From an uncultured Parabacteroides sp. (GTDB taxonomy: Bacteria; Bacteroidota; Bacteroidia; Bacteroidales; Tannerellaceae), in NCBI GenBank assembly GCA_900547435.1, contig URGO01000008.1, forward strand, positions 1 through 39,355: a stretch of 39,355 nt of DNA, in the 5' to 3' direction. Positions within the stretch are counted from its first letter, which is position 1. The number at the start of each line of letters is the position of its first letter. Below are positions 23,418 to 31,354 of this stretch, one piece after another. The notes below the pieces were generated by a model. It did no database searches. It saw only the letters and a list, made by a program, of their open reading frames with translations, and was not told the DNA's origin. Position numbers and translations under genes: made by a program.

Positions 23418-24644
23418 TTGAATTTCCCGTTTTACATAGCTCGCCGGTATCTGTTTTCCAAGAAATCGCACAATGCCATCAATATTATCTCGCTAATATC
23501 GGTTTGTGGGGTGCTGATTGCTACTATTGCTTTGGTCTGTGCACTCTCGGTGTATAACGGGTTCAATGATTTGGTGTCTTCTCTGTTTAGTCATTTTGAC
23601 CCGGAACTGAAGATAACCTCCCGGTATGGCAAGGTGTTCGATCCGAATGAGGAATGCCTGCAAAATATAAAGAGCTTGCCGGAGATTGAGATTGTGAGCG
23701 AAGTCCTGCAAGATAATGCGCTGATTAAGTATCGGGATCGACAGGATATTGGGGTAATAAAGGGTGTGGATGAGAATTTCTCCCGATTGGTCACCTTGGA
23801 TTCGGTTTTGATAGATGGGACCTTTAGGTTATCGGATGAGGTGGCCAATTATGCCACTTTGGGCATTGGCCTGGCTTCGCATCTTGGAATCAATGCCGGT
23901 TTTGTTTCTCCTATAGAAATATATGTCCCTAAACGGGATCAGAAGGTTAATATGGCGAATCCCGCTGCATCATTCAATCCGGGATATACGTTTATTACGG
24001 CCGTGTTTCGGATAAACCAGCAGGTTTATGACGATTATTATATGATTATCCCCTTGTCTTTGGCGCGTTCGTTATTGCATTATGACAAGGAGGTGTCTGC
24101 TTTGGAATTGAAATTGAAAGAAGGGGTGTCTCTTCCTAAGGTGGAGAAGCAGATTCAAGAGATGATAGGTGATAAGTACCGTGTGCAAAACCGCTTCGAA
24201 CAACAAGAGGCCTCTTTTAAAATGATGCAGGTCGAGAAGTGGGTAACATTCCTTATTCTTTGTTTTGTTTTGTCTATAGCTTTATTTAATATTGTAGGTT
24301 CTTTATCCATGCTCATGATTGAGAAAAAAGAGGATGTACAGACCTTGCGCAATATGGGGGCTAATGACCGGCAAATACGTCTGATATTTCTATTCGAAGG
24401 ATGGATGATTTCCGGATTCGGTGCTCTTCTGGGTATTATTGCCGGGTTGGTGCTTTGTCTTTTACAGCAGGAGTATGGTTTAATCCAATTGGGTGAGACC
24501 TCCGGGGCTTTCATCATAGATGCTTATCCGGTACATGTGCTTTGGGGCGATGTCCTGGCGGTTTTTATTACGGTCCTATCTATCGGATTCTTAGCCGCAT
24601 GGTATCCGGTACATTATTGGGGAAAGAAATGGTTGAAGAAATAA
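23418..24644 (+). CDS. FtsX/LolE-like ABC transporter permease
   Basis: The product is 408 aa. The start is TTG at 23418, four bases after the rbfA stop; MNFPFYIARRYLFSKKSHNAIN begins exactly as in LolC/LolE-type permeases and no nearby ATG exists. One membrane segment lies at about residues 20-45 (IISLISVCGVLIATIALVCAL), then a large periplasmic domain, then three membrane segments in the last 150 residues (from about 270, 320 and 370). The family extracts lipoproteins for transport to the outer membrane, or otherwise works as a mechanotransmission exporter. No ATPase gene lies next to it, which is common in Bacteroidetes; the exact substrate is an inference. Confidence 0.88.
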   Translation: MNFPFYIARRYLFSKKSHNAINIISLISVCGVLIATIALVCALSVYNGFNDLVSSLFSHFDPELKITSRYGKVFDPNEECLQNIKSLPEIEIVSEVLQDNALIKYRDRQDIGVIKGVDENFSRLVTLDSVLIDGTFRLSDEVANYATLGIGLASHLGINAGFVSPIEIYVPKRDQKVNMANPAASFNPGYTFITAVFRINQQVYDDYYMIIPLSLARSLLHYDKEVSALELKLKEGVSLPKVEKQIQEMIGDKYRVQNRFEQQEASFKMMQVEKWVTFLILCFVLSIALFNIVGSLSMLMIEKKEDVQTLRNMGANDRQIRLIFLFEGWMISGFGALLGIIAGLVLCLLQQEYGLIQLGETSGAFIIDAYPVHVLWGDVLAVFITVLSIGFLAAWYPVHYWGKKWLKK

Positions 24645-24668
24645 CAGGTAGAAAAAAGCAGATGGTTT

Positions 24669-25016
24669 ATGAAGAATAATGATTGGAAAAGCCGGTTGGG
24701 GGTAATGTATTCGACGAATCCCGATTTCCATTATGAAACGGATGAAGAGAAAGAGCCTGAGACGCTCCCGAATGAAAAGCAGCGTCTTCGCGTTTCTTTG
24801 GATAAGCGGAACCGAGGTGGGAAAATAGTGACTTTGATTACCGGGTTTGTCGGTACTTCAGAGGATTTGTCAGCCCTTGGAAAGTTGCTCAAAGTCAAAT
24901 GTGGCGTGGGCGGGTCAGCCAAGGATGGTGAAATAATCGTTCAAGGAGATTTTCGTCAGAGAGTATCGGAAATCTTGAGGCAAGAGGGCTTTTGTCAAAT
25001 TAAGGTGATAAATTAA
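24669..25016 (+). CDS. SUI1/YciH-family translation initiation factor
   Basis: The product is 115 aa. The eIF1/SUI1 fold is visible from about residue 40: LDKRNRGGKIVTLITGFVG, LGKLLKVKCGVGGSAKDG and EIIVQGDFRQRV. The bacterial homologue (YciH) affects start-codon fidelity in vitro; its role in Bacteroidetes is not established. The first 40 residues are acidic and less conserved. It lies 24 bases after the permease gene. Confidence 0.92.
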   Translation: MKNNDWKSRLGVMYSTNPDFHYETDEEKEPETLPNEKQRLRVSLDKRNRGGKIVTLITGFVGTSEDLSALGKLLKVKCGVGGSAKDGEIIVQGDFRQRVSEILRQEGFCQIKVIN

Positions 25017-25050
25017 CGTCGGATTTCATAACCATTAAGATCGATTGCTT

Positions 25051-28000
25051 ATGCTTTCTATTTATCGTGCTTCGGCTGGAGCTGGAAAAACACATCGTCT
25101 GACAGGGGAATACCTGCTTTTGTTGTATAGTCAGACTAATGCCTATCGGCGGATCTTGGCGGTAACCTTTACGAATAAGGCAACAGACGAGATGAAAGGA
25201 CGTATCGTGGAGGAGTTGTTTAACTTAGCTTCCGATAAGAAGTCTGATTATATGTCATTATTGATGACTCATTATGGGTTGACGGAGGAACAGGTAAGAA
25301 AGCAGGCGAAACGAATTATGATTGCTATCTTGCATGATTATTCGGCGTTTAATATTAGTACGATAGATCGCTTTTTTCAGCAAACTATGCGGGCATTTAC
25401 GCGGGAAATCGGATTGCAAGGTGGTTATGGTATAGAGATGGACCAGGAATTGGTATTAACCGAGGCGGTTGACCGGTTATTAACAGACCTGGATAAGTCC
25501 GATAATAAGGAGTTGCTTGGCTGGTTGTTACGTTTTGCAGAAGACAAAATTGAGGATGGAGGTGAATGGAATCTGCGTCGGGATATTAAGATGCTGGGAC
25601 GTGAATTGTTTAAAGAGAGTTATAAACAATTCAGCGAAAAAGTAGCAGAAGATATACAGGATAAGCACGCCTTGGAGAATTACAAAGAGGCTTTGTACGG
25701 TATTATCCGTTCGGTAGAAAAAGAGGTTAAGGAGATAGGTGAAAAGGGTTTGTCTGTTATGCATGAATTCGGCCTGAAACCTTCGGATTTCATTCAAGGT
25801 AACCGTTCTCCCCTGATGCTTTTCCAGCGTTGGGCAACGGGTGAGATGAAAGAACCGACCGCTACATTCCGTTCATTGGCGGATAATGTGGAGAAATGGT
25901 ATGCCAAGAAGTGTGATGCATCTATACAAGCCATTATTGGAACGGCTTTCGATAACGGATTGAATGATTGTGTCAAAAGAATTATCGCCCGGTTTGACAA
26001 TCTGATAGCTTATTATACGGCCAAGGAGATTGTGCGTTATTATTATACATTAGGCATATTGACGGATATATCCCGGGAAATTTCGGCCTATCGGGAAGAG
26101 AAAAATGTGATGCTTATAGCCGATACAACGGAGTTGCTCCATAAAGTAATCGGAGGAAGTGACGCACCTTTTATTTATGAGAAGACCGGAACGCGGATTG
26201 ATCATTTTATGATAGACGAATTTCAGGATACGAGTGCTATGCAATGGAGTAATTTCCGTCCGTTGATAGAAGAGAGCCTTGCGCACAACAGACCGAATCT
26301 TATAGTGGGGGATGTAAAGCAAAGTATTTATCGTTTTCGAAATTCGGATTGGAAATTATTGGATGAACAGGTACAACAAGATTTCCCTCCGGAGGAGGTG
26401 AACGAGGAAACCTTGAAAGATAATTGGCGAAGTTGCCGTAATATCGTGGAGTTCAACAATGCTCTGTTTTCTATCGCGCCTTATCTGCTTCAAGAGTTGT
26501 ATAACGCTTCGTTGGAAGAGTCTTCTTTAAATGAGACGGAACGCCGGATGTTTGTTTCGCGTATCGCATTGGCTTATGCCAAAGCCTTTCAACGTGTCCC
26601 GAAACCGTTTCAGGATAAAGCGGGTCATGTGTTGGTAGAATTTATTGCTCAAGAAGAAGAAACGGATTGGCGAACAGAATCACTTTCTCGGATTCCAGCA
26701 ATCCTTCAGAAGTTGCAAGCGAACGGATATTCATTGAAAGATATAGCAATTTTGGTCCGAACCAATTTGGAAGGAGCTACGGTAGCTCGCTATTTATTGT
26801 CGTATAGAGAGGAACATCCGAATGATGGATTCAATTATGAAATTATCTCGGATGAGGCTTTATATGTCAATAGCTCTTCTGCTGTGCGTTTTCTTATAGC
26901 GTTAATGCGGTATTTGAAGAATCCGGAGAATCAGACCTGTATGCAATTAGCCCTCTTTTCTTATCGGGTCTTATCCCGACAATGGAGCCGGGAGGATTTT
27001 TCCCGAGAAGAGAAAATAGAATTGCGAAAATTGGCTACATTGCCGATTTATGAAATGGTAGAAGGATTGTTTCGTTTATTTGTTTCTTATATCCCGGAAA
27101 AAGAGTTGGCTTTTGTTCAGGCGTTTTTAGATATGATCTCGGAATTTGCTCAAAAAGAAAGTGCCGATTTGGGCAGTTTCTTGGAGTGGTGGGAAGAAAG
27201 TGGTTCTCGTAAGACGATTGCTATACCGGATGGACAAAATGCTATCCGTATTTTGACCGTACACAAGTCGAAAGGGCTTGGATTCCGGGCTGTGATTTTG
27301 CCTTTCTGTGATTGGGAAATCGACCATAAGCCTATGAAACAGGTGATATTGTGGTGCCATCCGGAACAAAAGCCGTTCAATCAATTGCATTTAGTGCCGG
27401 TGCGTTATGGGGCAAATTTGGGGAAAAGTATTTTTGCTAAAGACTATTTCAACGAGAAATTGCATGCGTTTATTGATAATTTGAATACGTTGTATGTGGC
27501 TCTGACTCGCGCGAAAGAGGAGTTAATCGTATTGGCTCCGCGACCGAAAAAGGCGAAAGAAGATGGTTCAATAGAGAAAATAGGAAGTATAGCTGATTTG
27601 TTGTGGTGTGGAGTACAGCAACCTGTAGATACGGATGCTGATGGTGGACGGTTTACTCCGTTGTCGGCATCTTTTCATTTGGATGAGAATCGTTTTGAAT
27701 CCGGTGATTATTGGGTTCCGCAATATAAGGAAGAATTTTCGCGGCCGGTAGAGCTTGCGGTGGATAAGCTCTGTTCTATTTCTCCGGGGAATCGTTTGCA
27801 TTTGCGTTTACGGGGAAAGGGGTATTTCTTTGATAATGAACAACGGAAATATGGGATGTTGATGCACGAAGTGCTGAGTAGGGTAAGGATTCCTGGAGAT
27901 GTGCCATCAGCCGTGAGTCAGTATCGGATACAGGGGATTATCAATCGGGCAGAGGAAGAGCAATTAGTGCGGCAGATACAAGATTATTTAGATAATCCGG

Positions 28001-28284
28001 AGGTGCAGCATTGGTATGACGGAAAGGCCCGGATATTGAATGAAGTAGATATTCTTTTCGGAAAAGGTCTGTCCAAACGTCCGGATCGGGTTATGATTTA
28101 TGAAAATGAGGTCGTGATTTTAGATTATAAATTCGGAGAAAAAGAGAACCGGAATTATCATTCGCAGGTGCGGAGTTATGTTCATCTGGTTCAAGAAATG
28201 GGGTATTCTTGTGTTTCCGGGTATCTTTGGTATGTAACTTTAGGCAGGATTGAATGCGTGGAAAGGAGTGTAATAAGCAATTGA
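25051..28284 (+). CDS. UvrD-type helicase-nuclease (AddA/RecB-like)
   Basis: The product is 1077 aa from ATG 25051. It is an SF1A DNA helicase with a C-terminal nuclease, of the type that processes double-strand breaks for recombination. Walker A is ASAGAGKT (residues 7-14), followed by TFTNKATDEMKGR, Walker B MIDEFQDTSAMQW, VGDVKQSIYRFRNSD, then LTVHKSKGLGFRAVILPF and YVALTRAKEEL. The C-terminal RecB-family nuclease motif appears as RPDRVM, ILDYKFGEK and QVRSYV, so both activities should be present. The partner AddB-like nuclease usually linked to it is not beside it. A TTG at 25045 would add two residues. The preceding gene lies only 34 bases upstream, so cotranscription is possible. Confidence 0.9.
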   Translation: MLSIYRASAGAGKTHRLTGEYLLLLYSQTNAYRRILAVTFTNKATDEMKGRIVEELFNLASDKKSDYMSLLMTHYGLTEEQVRKQAKRIMIAILHDYSAFNISTIDRFFQQTMRAFTREIGLQGGYGIEMDQELVLTEAVDRLLTDLDKSDNKELLGWLLRFAEDKIEDGGEWNLRRDIKMLGRELFKESYKQFSEKVAEDIQDKHALENYKEALYGIIRSVEKEVKEIGEKGLSVMHEFGLKPSDFIQGNRSPLMLFQRWATGEMKEPTATFRSLADNVEKWYAKKCDASIQAIIGTAFDNGLNDCVKRIIARFDNLIAYYTAKEIVRYYYTLGILTDISREISAYREEKNVMLIADTTELLHKVIGGSDAPFIYEKTGTRIDHFMIDEFQDTSAMQWSNFRPLIEESLAHNRPNLIVGDVKQSIYRFRNSDWKLLDEQVQQDFPPEEVNEETLKDNWRSCRNIVEFNNALFSIAPYLLQELYNASLEESSLNETERRMFVSRIALAYAKAFQRVPKPFQDKAGHVLVEFIAQEEETDWRTESLSRIPAILQKLQANGYSLKDIAILVRTNLEGATVARYLLSYREEHPNDGFNYEIISDEALYVNSSSAVRFLIALMRYLKNPENQTCMQLALFSYRVLSRQWSREDFSREEKIELRKLATLPIYEMVEGLFRLFVSYIPEKELAFVQAFLDMISEFAQKESADLGSFLEWWEESGSRKTIAIPDGQNAIRILTVHKSKGLGFRAVILPFCDWEIDHKPMKQVILWCHPEQKPFNQLHLVPVRYGANLGKSIFAKDYFNEKLHAFIDNLNTLYVALTRAKEELIVLAPRPKKAKEDGSIEKIGSIADLLWCGVQQPVDTDADGGRFTPLSASFHLDENRFESGDYWVPQYKEEFSRPVELAVDKLCSISPGNRLHLRLRGKGYFFDNEQRKYGMLMHEVLSRVRIPGDVPSAVSQYRIQGIINRAEEEQLVRQIQDYLDNPEVQHWYDGKARILNEVDILFGKGLSKRPDRVMIYENEVVILDYKFGEKENRNYHSQVRSYVHLVQEMGYSCVSGYLWYVTLGRIECVERSVISN

Positions 28285-28295
28285 GAATTACAAAA

Positions 28296-28327
28296 TTTGC
28301 GTTATTACATAAAAATGAATATTTTTG
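28296..28327 (+). promoter_or_regulatory. Strong promoter of psd-pssA
   Basis: TTTG (28296-28299), a 20-base spacer and TATTTTTG (28320-28327) form a full consensus promoter. The transcript would begin near 28334, which excludes the TTG start at 28297 and supports ATG 28357. Confidence 0.8.
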
Positions 28328-28356
28328 CGAACAAATACCAATCATCCGGCATAAAA

Positions 28357-29013
28357 ATGAAAGTACATAAAGAAGGAACAGGCTTGTTGTTATCATTGTT
28401 TACAATATTCTTTATTGTAAATGTGACGCTATATCATACCGTAGGGAAGGGGGGGCTTTTCTATGCGGTGAGCTTTTTCACGTCTTTGTTCTTCTTGTTG
28501 GTATTGAACTTTTTCCGAAGTCCCGCACGGCGTTTTCCTTTTGATTCGGAAGGATTGGTGATTGCTCCAGCCGATGGCACGATTGTCGCTATCGAAGAGG
28601 TTATGGAAAATGAAATATTGCATCGTCCCTGTCTGCAGATATCTATTTTTATGTCCATATTCAATGTTCACGCCAATTGGTTTCCGGTTAATGGAACGGT
28701 AAAGCATGTGTCTCATCAGAATGGGCGTTTTATGGCTGCCTATTTGCCTAAGAGCAGTACCGAGAACGAACGTTCTACCATTATTATTACTACCCGTGGA
28801 GGTGTGGAGGTTATGGCAAGACAGATAGCCGGAGCATTGGCTCGCCGAATTGTTACTTATGCTAAAGTGGGAGATAAATGCCATGTAGACGAACAAATGG
28901 GATTCATTAAGTTTGGTTCGCGTGTGGATGTTTTCTTGCCTGTGGGTACGGAGGTGCTGGTGGAAATGGATCAGAAAGTGACGGGAAATCAAACTCCGAT
29001 CGCTCGTTTATAA
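28357..29013 (+). CDS. psd: Phosphatidylserine decarboxylase (short, archaeal-like type)
   Basis: The product is 218 aa from ATG 28357, chosen because the promoter at 28296-28327 lies over the upstream part of the frame. It decarboxylates phosphatidylserine to phosphatidylethanolamine at the inner membrane. Two hydrophobic segments occupy about residues 8-52; the catalytic part has APADGTIVAIEEV, FMSIFNVHANWFPVNG and, near the C-terminus, GFIKFGSRVDVFLP, in which the Gly-Ser bond is cleaved to create the pyruvoyl group. It is directly followed by pssA (17 bases), which makes its substrate. Confidence 0.94.
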   Translation: MKVHKEGTGLLLSLFTIFFIVNVTLYHTVGKGGLFYAVSFFTSLFFLLVLNFFRSPARRFPFDSEGLVIAPADGTIVAIEEVMENEILHRPCLQISIFMSIFNVHANWFPVNGTVKHVSHQNGRFMAAYLPKSSTENERSTIIITTRGGVEVMARQIAGALARRIVTYAKVGDKCHVDEQMGFIKFGSRVDVFLPVGTEVLVEMDQKVTGNQTPIARL

Positions 29014-29030
29014 AATTAATTAGCTGAAAG

Positions 29031-29732
29031 ATGAATGTTTTGAAATATATACCGAATACAATTACCTGTTTGAACCTGATATCAGGATGCATGGCTATTG
29101 TTGCTGCACTGAATGGAGACTTGCAGGGAACGATTCTGTGGATTATCGCGGCTTCTGTTTTCGATTTTACGGATGGGCTGGCGGCTCGTATCCTGAAGGC
29201 TTACTCTCCTTTAGGCAAGGAACTGGATTCTTTGTCTGATATTGTCAGCTTCGGGGTCGCTCCGGGGATGGCTTTATTCATGCTTTTGAAAGCAGCGGTT
29301 GCGGTTATCGGATTAAGCGGAGTGTGTGCCTGGCTGCCTTATTTGGCATTTGTCATACCGGTGTTTTCCGCTTTGCGTTTGGCTAAGTTTAATATAGATG
29401 AACGGCAAACGACGTCTTTTATTGGAATGCCGGTTCCGGCTCATGCTTTATTATGGGGTTCGTTGGCTTGTACGTTGCAACCTTATGTGGCAATACATGC
29501 GTCTACACTCCTTTATGGAGGTATTTTGTTGGCGGTTGTTACTTCCTATTTGTTGGTTTCAGAACTGCCGATGTTTTCCATGAAGGTCAAGAACTTGTCG
29601 TGGAAAGGTAATGAATTACGGTACGTATTGGGAGGATGCGGATTGGTGTTTGTCTTGCTTTTTAAGATTCCGGGAGTTGCGGCTACGATTTTGCTCTATA
29701 TCCTATTATCCCTTTTTAACAGAAAAGGTTGA
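29031..29732 (+). CDS. pssA: CDP-diacylglycerol--serine O-phosphatidyltransferase
   Basis: The product is 233 aa. It makes phosphatidylserine from CDP-diacylglycerol and serine in the inner membrane; Psd then forms phosphatidylethanolamine. The CDP-alcohol phosphotransferase signature DGLAARILKAYSPLGKELDSLSD is complete (DG, AR, G, D, D spacing; about residues 45-67). Several hydrophobic segments cover most of the remaining length. It is cotranscribed with psd. Confidence 0.95.
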   Translation: MNVLKYIPNTITCLNLISGCMAIVAALNGDLQGTILWIIAASVFDFTDGLAARILKAYSPLGKELDSLSDIVSFGVAPGMALFMLLKAAVAVIGLSGVCAWLPYLAFVIPVFSALRLAKFNIDERQTTSFIGMPVPAHALLWGSLACTLQPYVAIHASTLLYGGILLAVVTSYLLVSELPMFSMKVKNLSWKGNELRYVLGGCGLVFVLLFKIPGVAATILLYILLSLFNRKG

Positions 29733-29797
29733 AACCAACCGGCTTATTCTTTTGTTTAATAAAAACGAATGGTAAAGTATAAAAATGCGTTTGTAAG

Positions 29798-30103
29798 ATG
29801 ATATTGATTAAATTCCTGTTTTTTTTCTTTTTTGTTTTTCTGATATTGCTTGGACTGATGGGCTTTTCATTGTTTAGAGGTGTTAAGCGCGCCTTTACCG
29901 GTGGAGGCAAGCAGCAGCAAACTTATCGGAATAATCAAACTAAATCGAATGCACATAATAGACGTTCTTATAATACTCAGTCGTCCGGCGATTCCCAATC
30001 TTATGCGGAGGAAGTATATGAAGAGCCTCGATATCGCCGCCATAAAAAGGTATATGGGCATGACGAAGGTGAATATGTGGATTATGAAGAGGTGAAAGAG
30101 TAA
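29798..30103 (+). CDS. DUF4834 family small membrane protein
   Basis: The product is 101 aa: a single N-terminal membrane segment (KFLFFFFFVFLILLGLMGF, about residues 5-23), a basic FRGVKRAFTGGGKQQQ stretch, and a low-complexity polar tail ending in an acidic EYVDYEEVKE. This is the architecture of the Bacteroidetes DUF4834 family, whose function is unknown. It is 65 bases after pssA and convergent with tadA, 14 bases away; no clear terminator is visible between them. Confidence 0.85.
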   Translation: MILIKFLFFFFFVFLILLGLMGFSLFRGVKRAFTGGGKQQQTYRNNQTKSNAHNRRSYNTQSSGDSQSYAEEVYEEPRYRRHKKVYGHDEGEYVDYEEVKE

Positions 30104-30117
30104 GAGCCAATTGCCGT

Positions 30118-30564
30118 TTATCCTCTGCGTTTACGAAAAAAATGCTGCATTAAAGCTGCACATTCTTTTTCCATAATACCAGCACGCACATGGGCTTTAG
30201 GGTGAAAGGCTTGTGGCGCGAAACGGGAATAACCGCGTTTTTCGTCGTAAGCTCCATAAACAATGTTGGTTATTTGGGCCCATCCGATTGCTCCGGCACA
30301 CATTATACAAGGCTCTACCGTTACATAGAGTGTGCAATCAGTCAAGTATTTGGAACCTAATGCTTGTGTGGCCGCTGTGATGGCTAACATTTCGGCGTGG
30401 GCGGTTACATCGTTCAGCCGTTCAGTCTGGTTATGTGCACGGGCTATGATACGGTTTTGACAAACCACAACGGCGCCTACAGGCACTTCTCCTTCTTCCG
30501 CTGCCGCCTGCGCTTCATTTAAAGCTTGCTTCATGAAATAGGTATCATCGTATGGATTGATCAT
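30118..30564 (-). CDS. tadA: Nucleoside deaminase, TadA-like tRNA adenosine(34) deaminase
   Basis: The product is 148 aa. TadA converts A34 to inosine in tRNA-Arg. The zinc site of the cytidine/deoxycytidylate deaminase fold is intact: HAEMLAI (His and catalytic Glu) and EPCIMCAGA (two Cys). MINPYDDTYFMKQALNEAQ and EVPVGAVVV are typical. It could instead be a guanine or other nucleoside deaminase, but the length and motifs favour TadA. Its ATG overlaps the stop of the upstream small gene by four bases, so translation is probably coupled. Confidence 0.9.
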   Translation of the reverse strand: MINPYDDTYFMKQALNEAQAAAEEGEVPVGAVVVCQNRIIARAHNQTERLNDVTAHAEMLAITAATQALGSKYLTDCTLYVTVEPCIMCAGAIGWAQITNIVYGAYDEKRGYSRFAPQAFHPKAHVRAGIMEKECAALMQHFFRKRRG

Positions 30565-30788
30565 CTTCTCATTTCGTTTTCATTAAACAAAGTTGGATAG
30601 TCTTCCTCCAAAGTGCGCATGATGTGCATAAGAATAGTCTCCCGATACCAGCGAGATTTATTAACGATTTTGTATTTCGCCAAATATCGTTGCACGGTTT
30701 TATGCTCCTCATCATTCAGCATAAAAGCTATTTTGTGAACACGCGGGAGATTAGGTTGTGCAATAGAGTTTTTCCTTGTCCGTTTCAT
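30561..30788 (-). CDS. Small basic ribbon-helix-helix-like protein
   Basis: The product is 75 aa from ATG 30788; a longer frame runs upstream, but it crosses the divergent yraN promoter and start. A basic N-terminus (MKRTRKNS) is followed by KIAFMLNDEEHKTVQRYLAKYKIVNKSRWYRETI written in strand-helix-helix order, the pattern of MobC/Arc-like ribbon-helix-helix DNA-binding domains (a fold inference from pattern only). Its stop overlaps the tadA start by four bases. It may regulate its own operon, possibly the divergent yraN too. The -7-like element at 30793-30800 lies so close to the ATG that the mRNA could be leaderless. Confidence 0.72.
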   Translation of the reverse strand: MKRTRKNSIAQPNLPRVHKIAFMLNDEEHKTVQRYLAKYKIVNKSRWYRETILMHIMRTLEEDYPTLFNENEMRR

Positions 30789-30792
30789 AATG

Positions 30793-30800
30793 CAAATGTA
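30793..30800 (-). promoter_or_regulatory. -7-like element next to the RHH-like gene start
   Basis: The minus strand reads TACATTTG, an exact TAnnTTTG match, but only four bases separate it from the ATG at 30788, and no -33 box is found at the right distance. If used, the transcript would start at or inside the start codon. Confidence 0.35.
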
Positions 30801-30835
30801 CAAGCTCAAAAAGAAATATAAAAGAATATTCTTCG

Positions 30836-30843
30836 TATATTTG
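30836..30843 (+). promoter_or_regulatory. Bacteroidetes -7 element of yraN
   Basis: TATATTTG exactly matches TAnnTTTG and ends 19 bases before the yraN ATG. The -33 box is weak. Confidence 0.55.
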
Positions 30844-30862
30844 GGCAAAGAAATAGAAAAAT

Positions 30863-31231
30863 ATGGAAAAACGTAACGATATAGGGAAAAATGGAGAGTC
30901 TGAGGCGCGTTTGTTTTTGGAAAGAAAGGGATACCGGATTCTACATACAAATTGGCATTTTCATCATTATGAATTGGATATTGTAGCACAATTGGGGGAG
31001 GAGCTGGTAATCGTTGAGGTGAAGACACGCTCCAAAAATTATTTGTTGGAGCCGGAAGAGGCGGTGGATACTAAGAAAATTCGCCGGATTGTAGCAGCGG
31101 CAGATGCATATGTGCGTTATTTCAATATAGATTTGCCGGTTCGTTTTGATATTGTTACGCTGCTGAAAGATGGGAAAGGATATTATATCCGGGAACATAT
31201 CGAAGACGCCTTTTATTCTCCGGTTCATTGA
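30863..31231 (+). CDS. YraN family (UPF0102) endonuclease-like protein
   Basis: The product is 122 aa. It matches the UPF0102/YraN family of Holliday-junction-resolvase-like fold: GKNGESEARLFLERKGYRIL, then HYELDIVAQLGEELVIVEVKTRS with the D-(n)-ExK arrangement of PD-(D/E)xK nucleases, and TKKIRRIVAAADAYV. Cellular role not established. It is divergent from the RHH-like/tadA pair and has its own -7 element. Confidence 0.9.
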   Translation: MEKRNDIGKNGESEARLFLERKGYRILHTNWHFHHYELDIVAQLGEELVIVEVKTRSKNYLLEPEEAVDTKKIRRIVAAADAYVRYFNIDLPVRFDIVTLLKDGKGYYIREHIEDAFYSPVH

Positions 31232-31302
31232 TTATTCCGGAATAAGAAGCTGGAAAATTAGGTGGAAAATTAAGTTGTGTTGGGGGAATAACCCTTTTTT
31301 CT

Positions 31303-31334
31303 CTTGCCTAAAAAGAACAATCTTTGTACTTTTG
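31303..31334 (+). promoter_or_regulatory. Promoter of nadB-nadC-nadA
   Basis: CTTG (31303-31306, TTG of the -33 box), a 20-base spacer and TACTTTTG (31327-31334) give a strong Bacteroidetes promoter 20 bases before the nadB ATG. I saw no obvious operator or riboswitch in the short leader. Confidence 0.75.
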
Positions 31335-31354
31335 CGCCATTAACATAAATAAAG

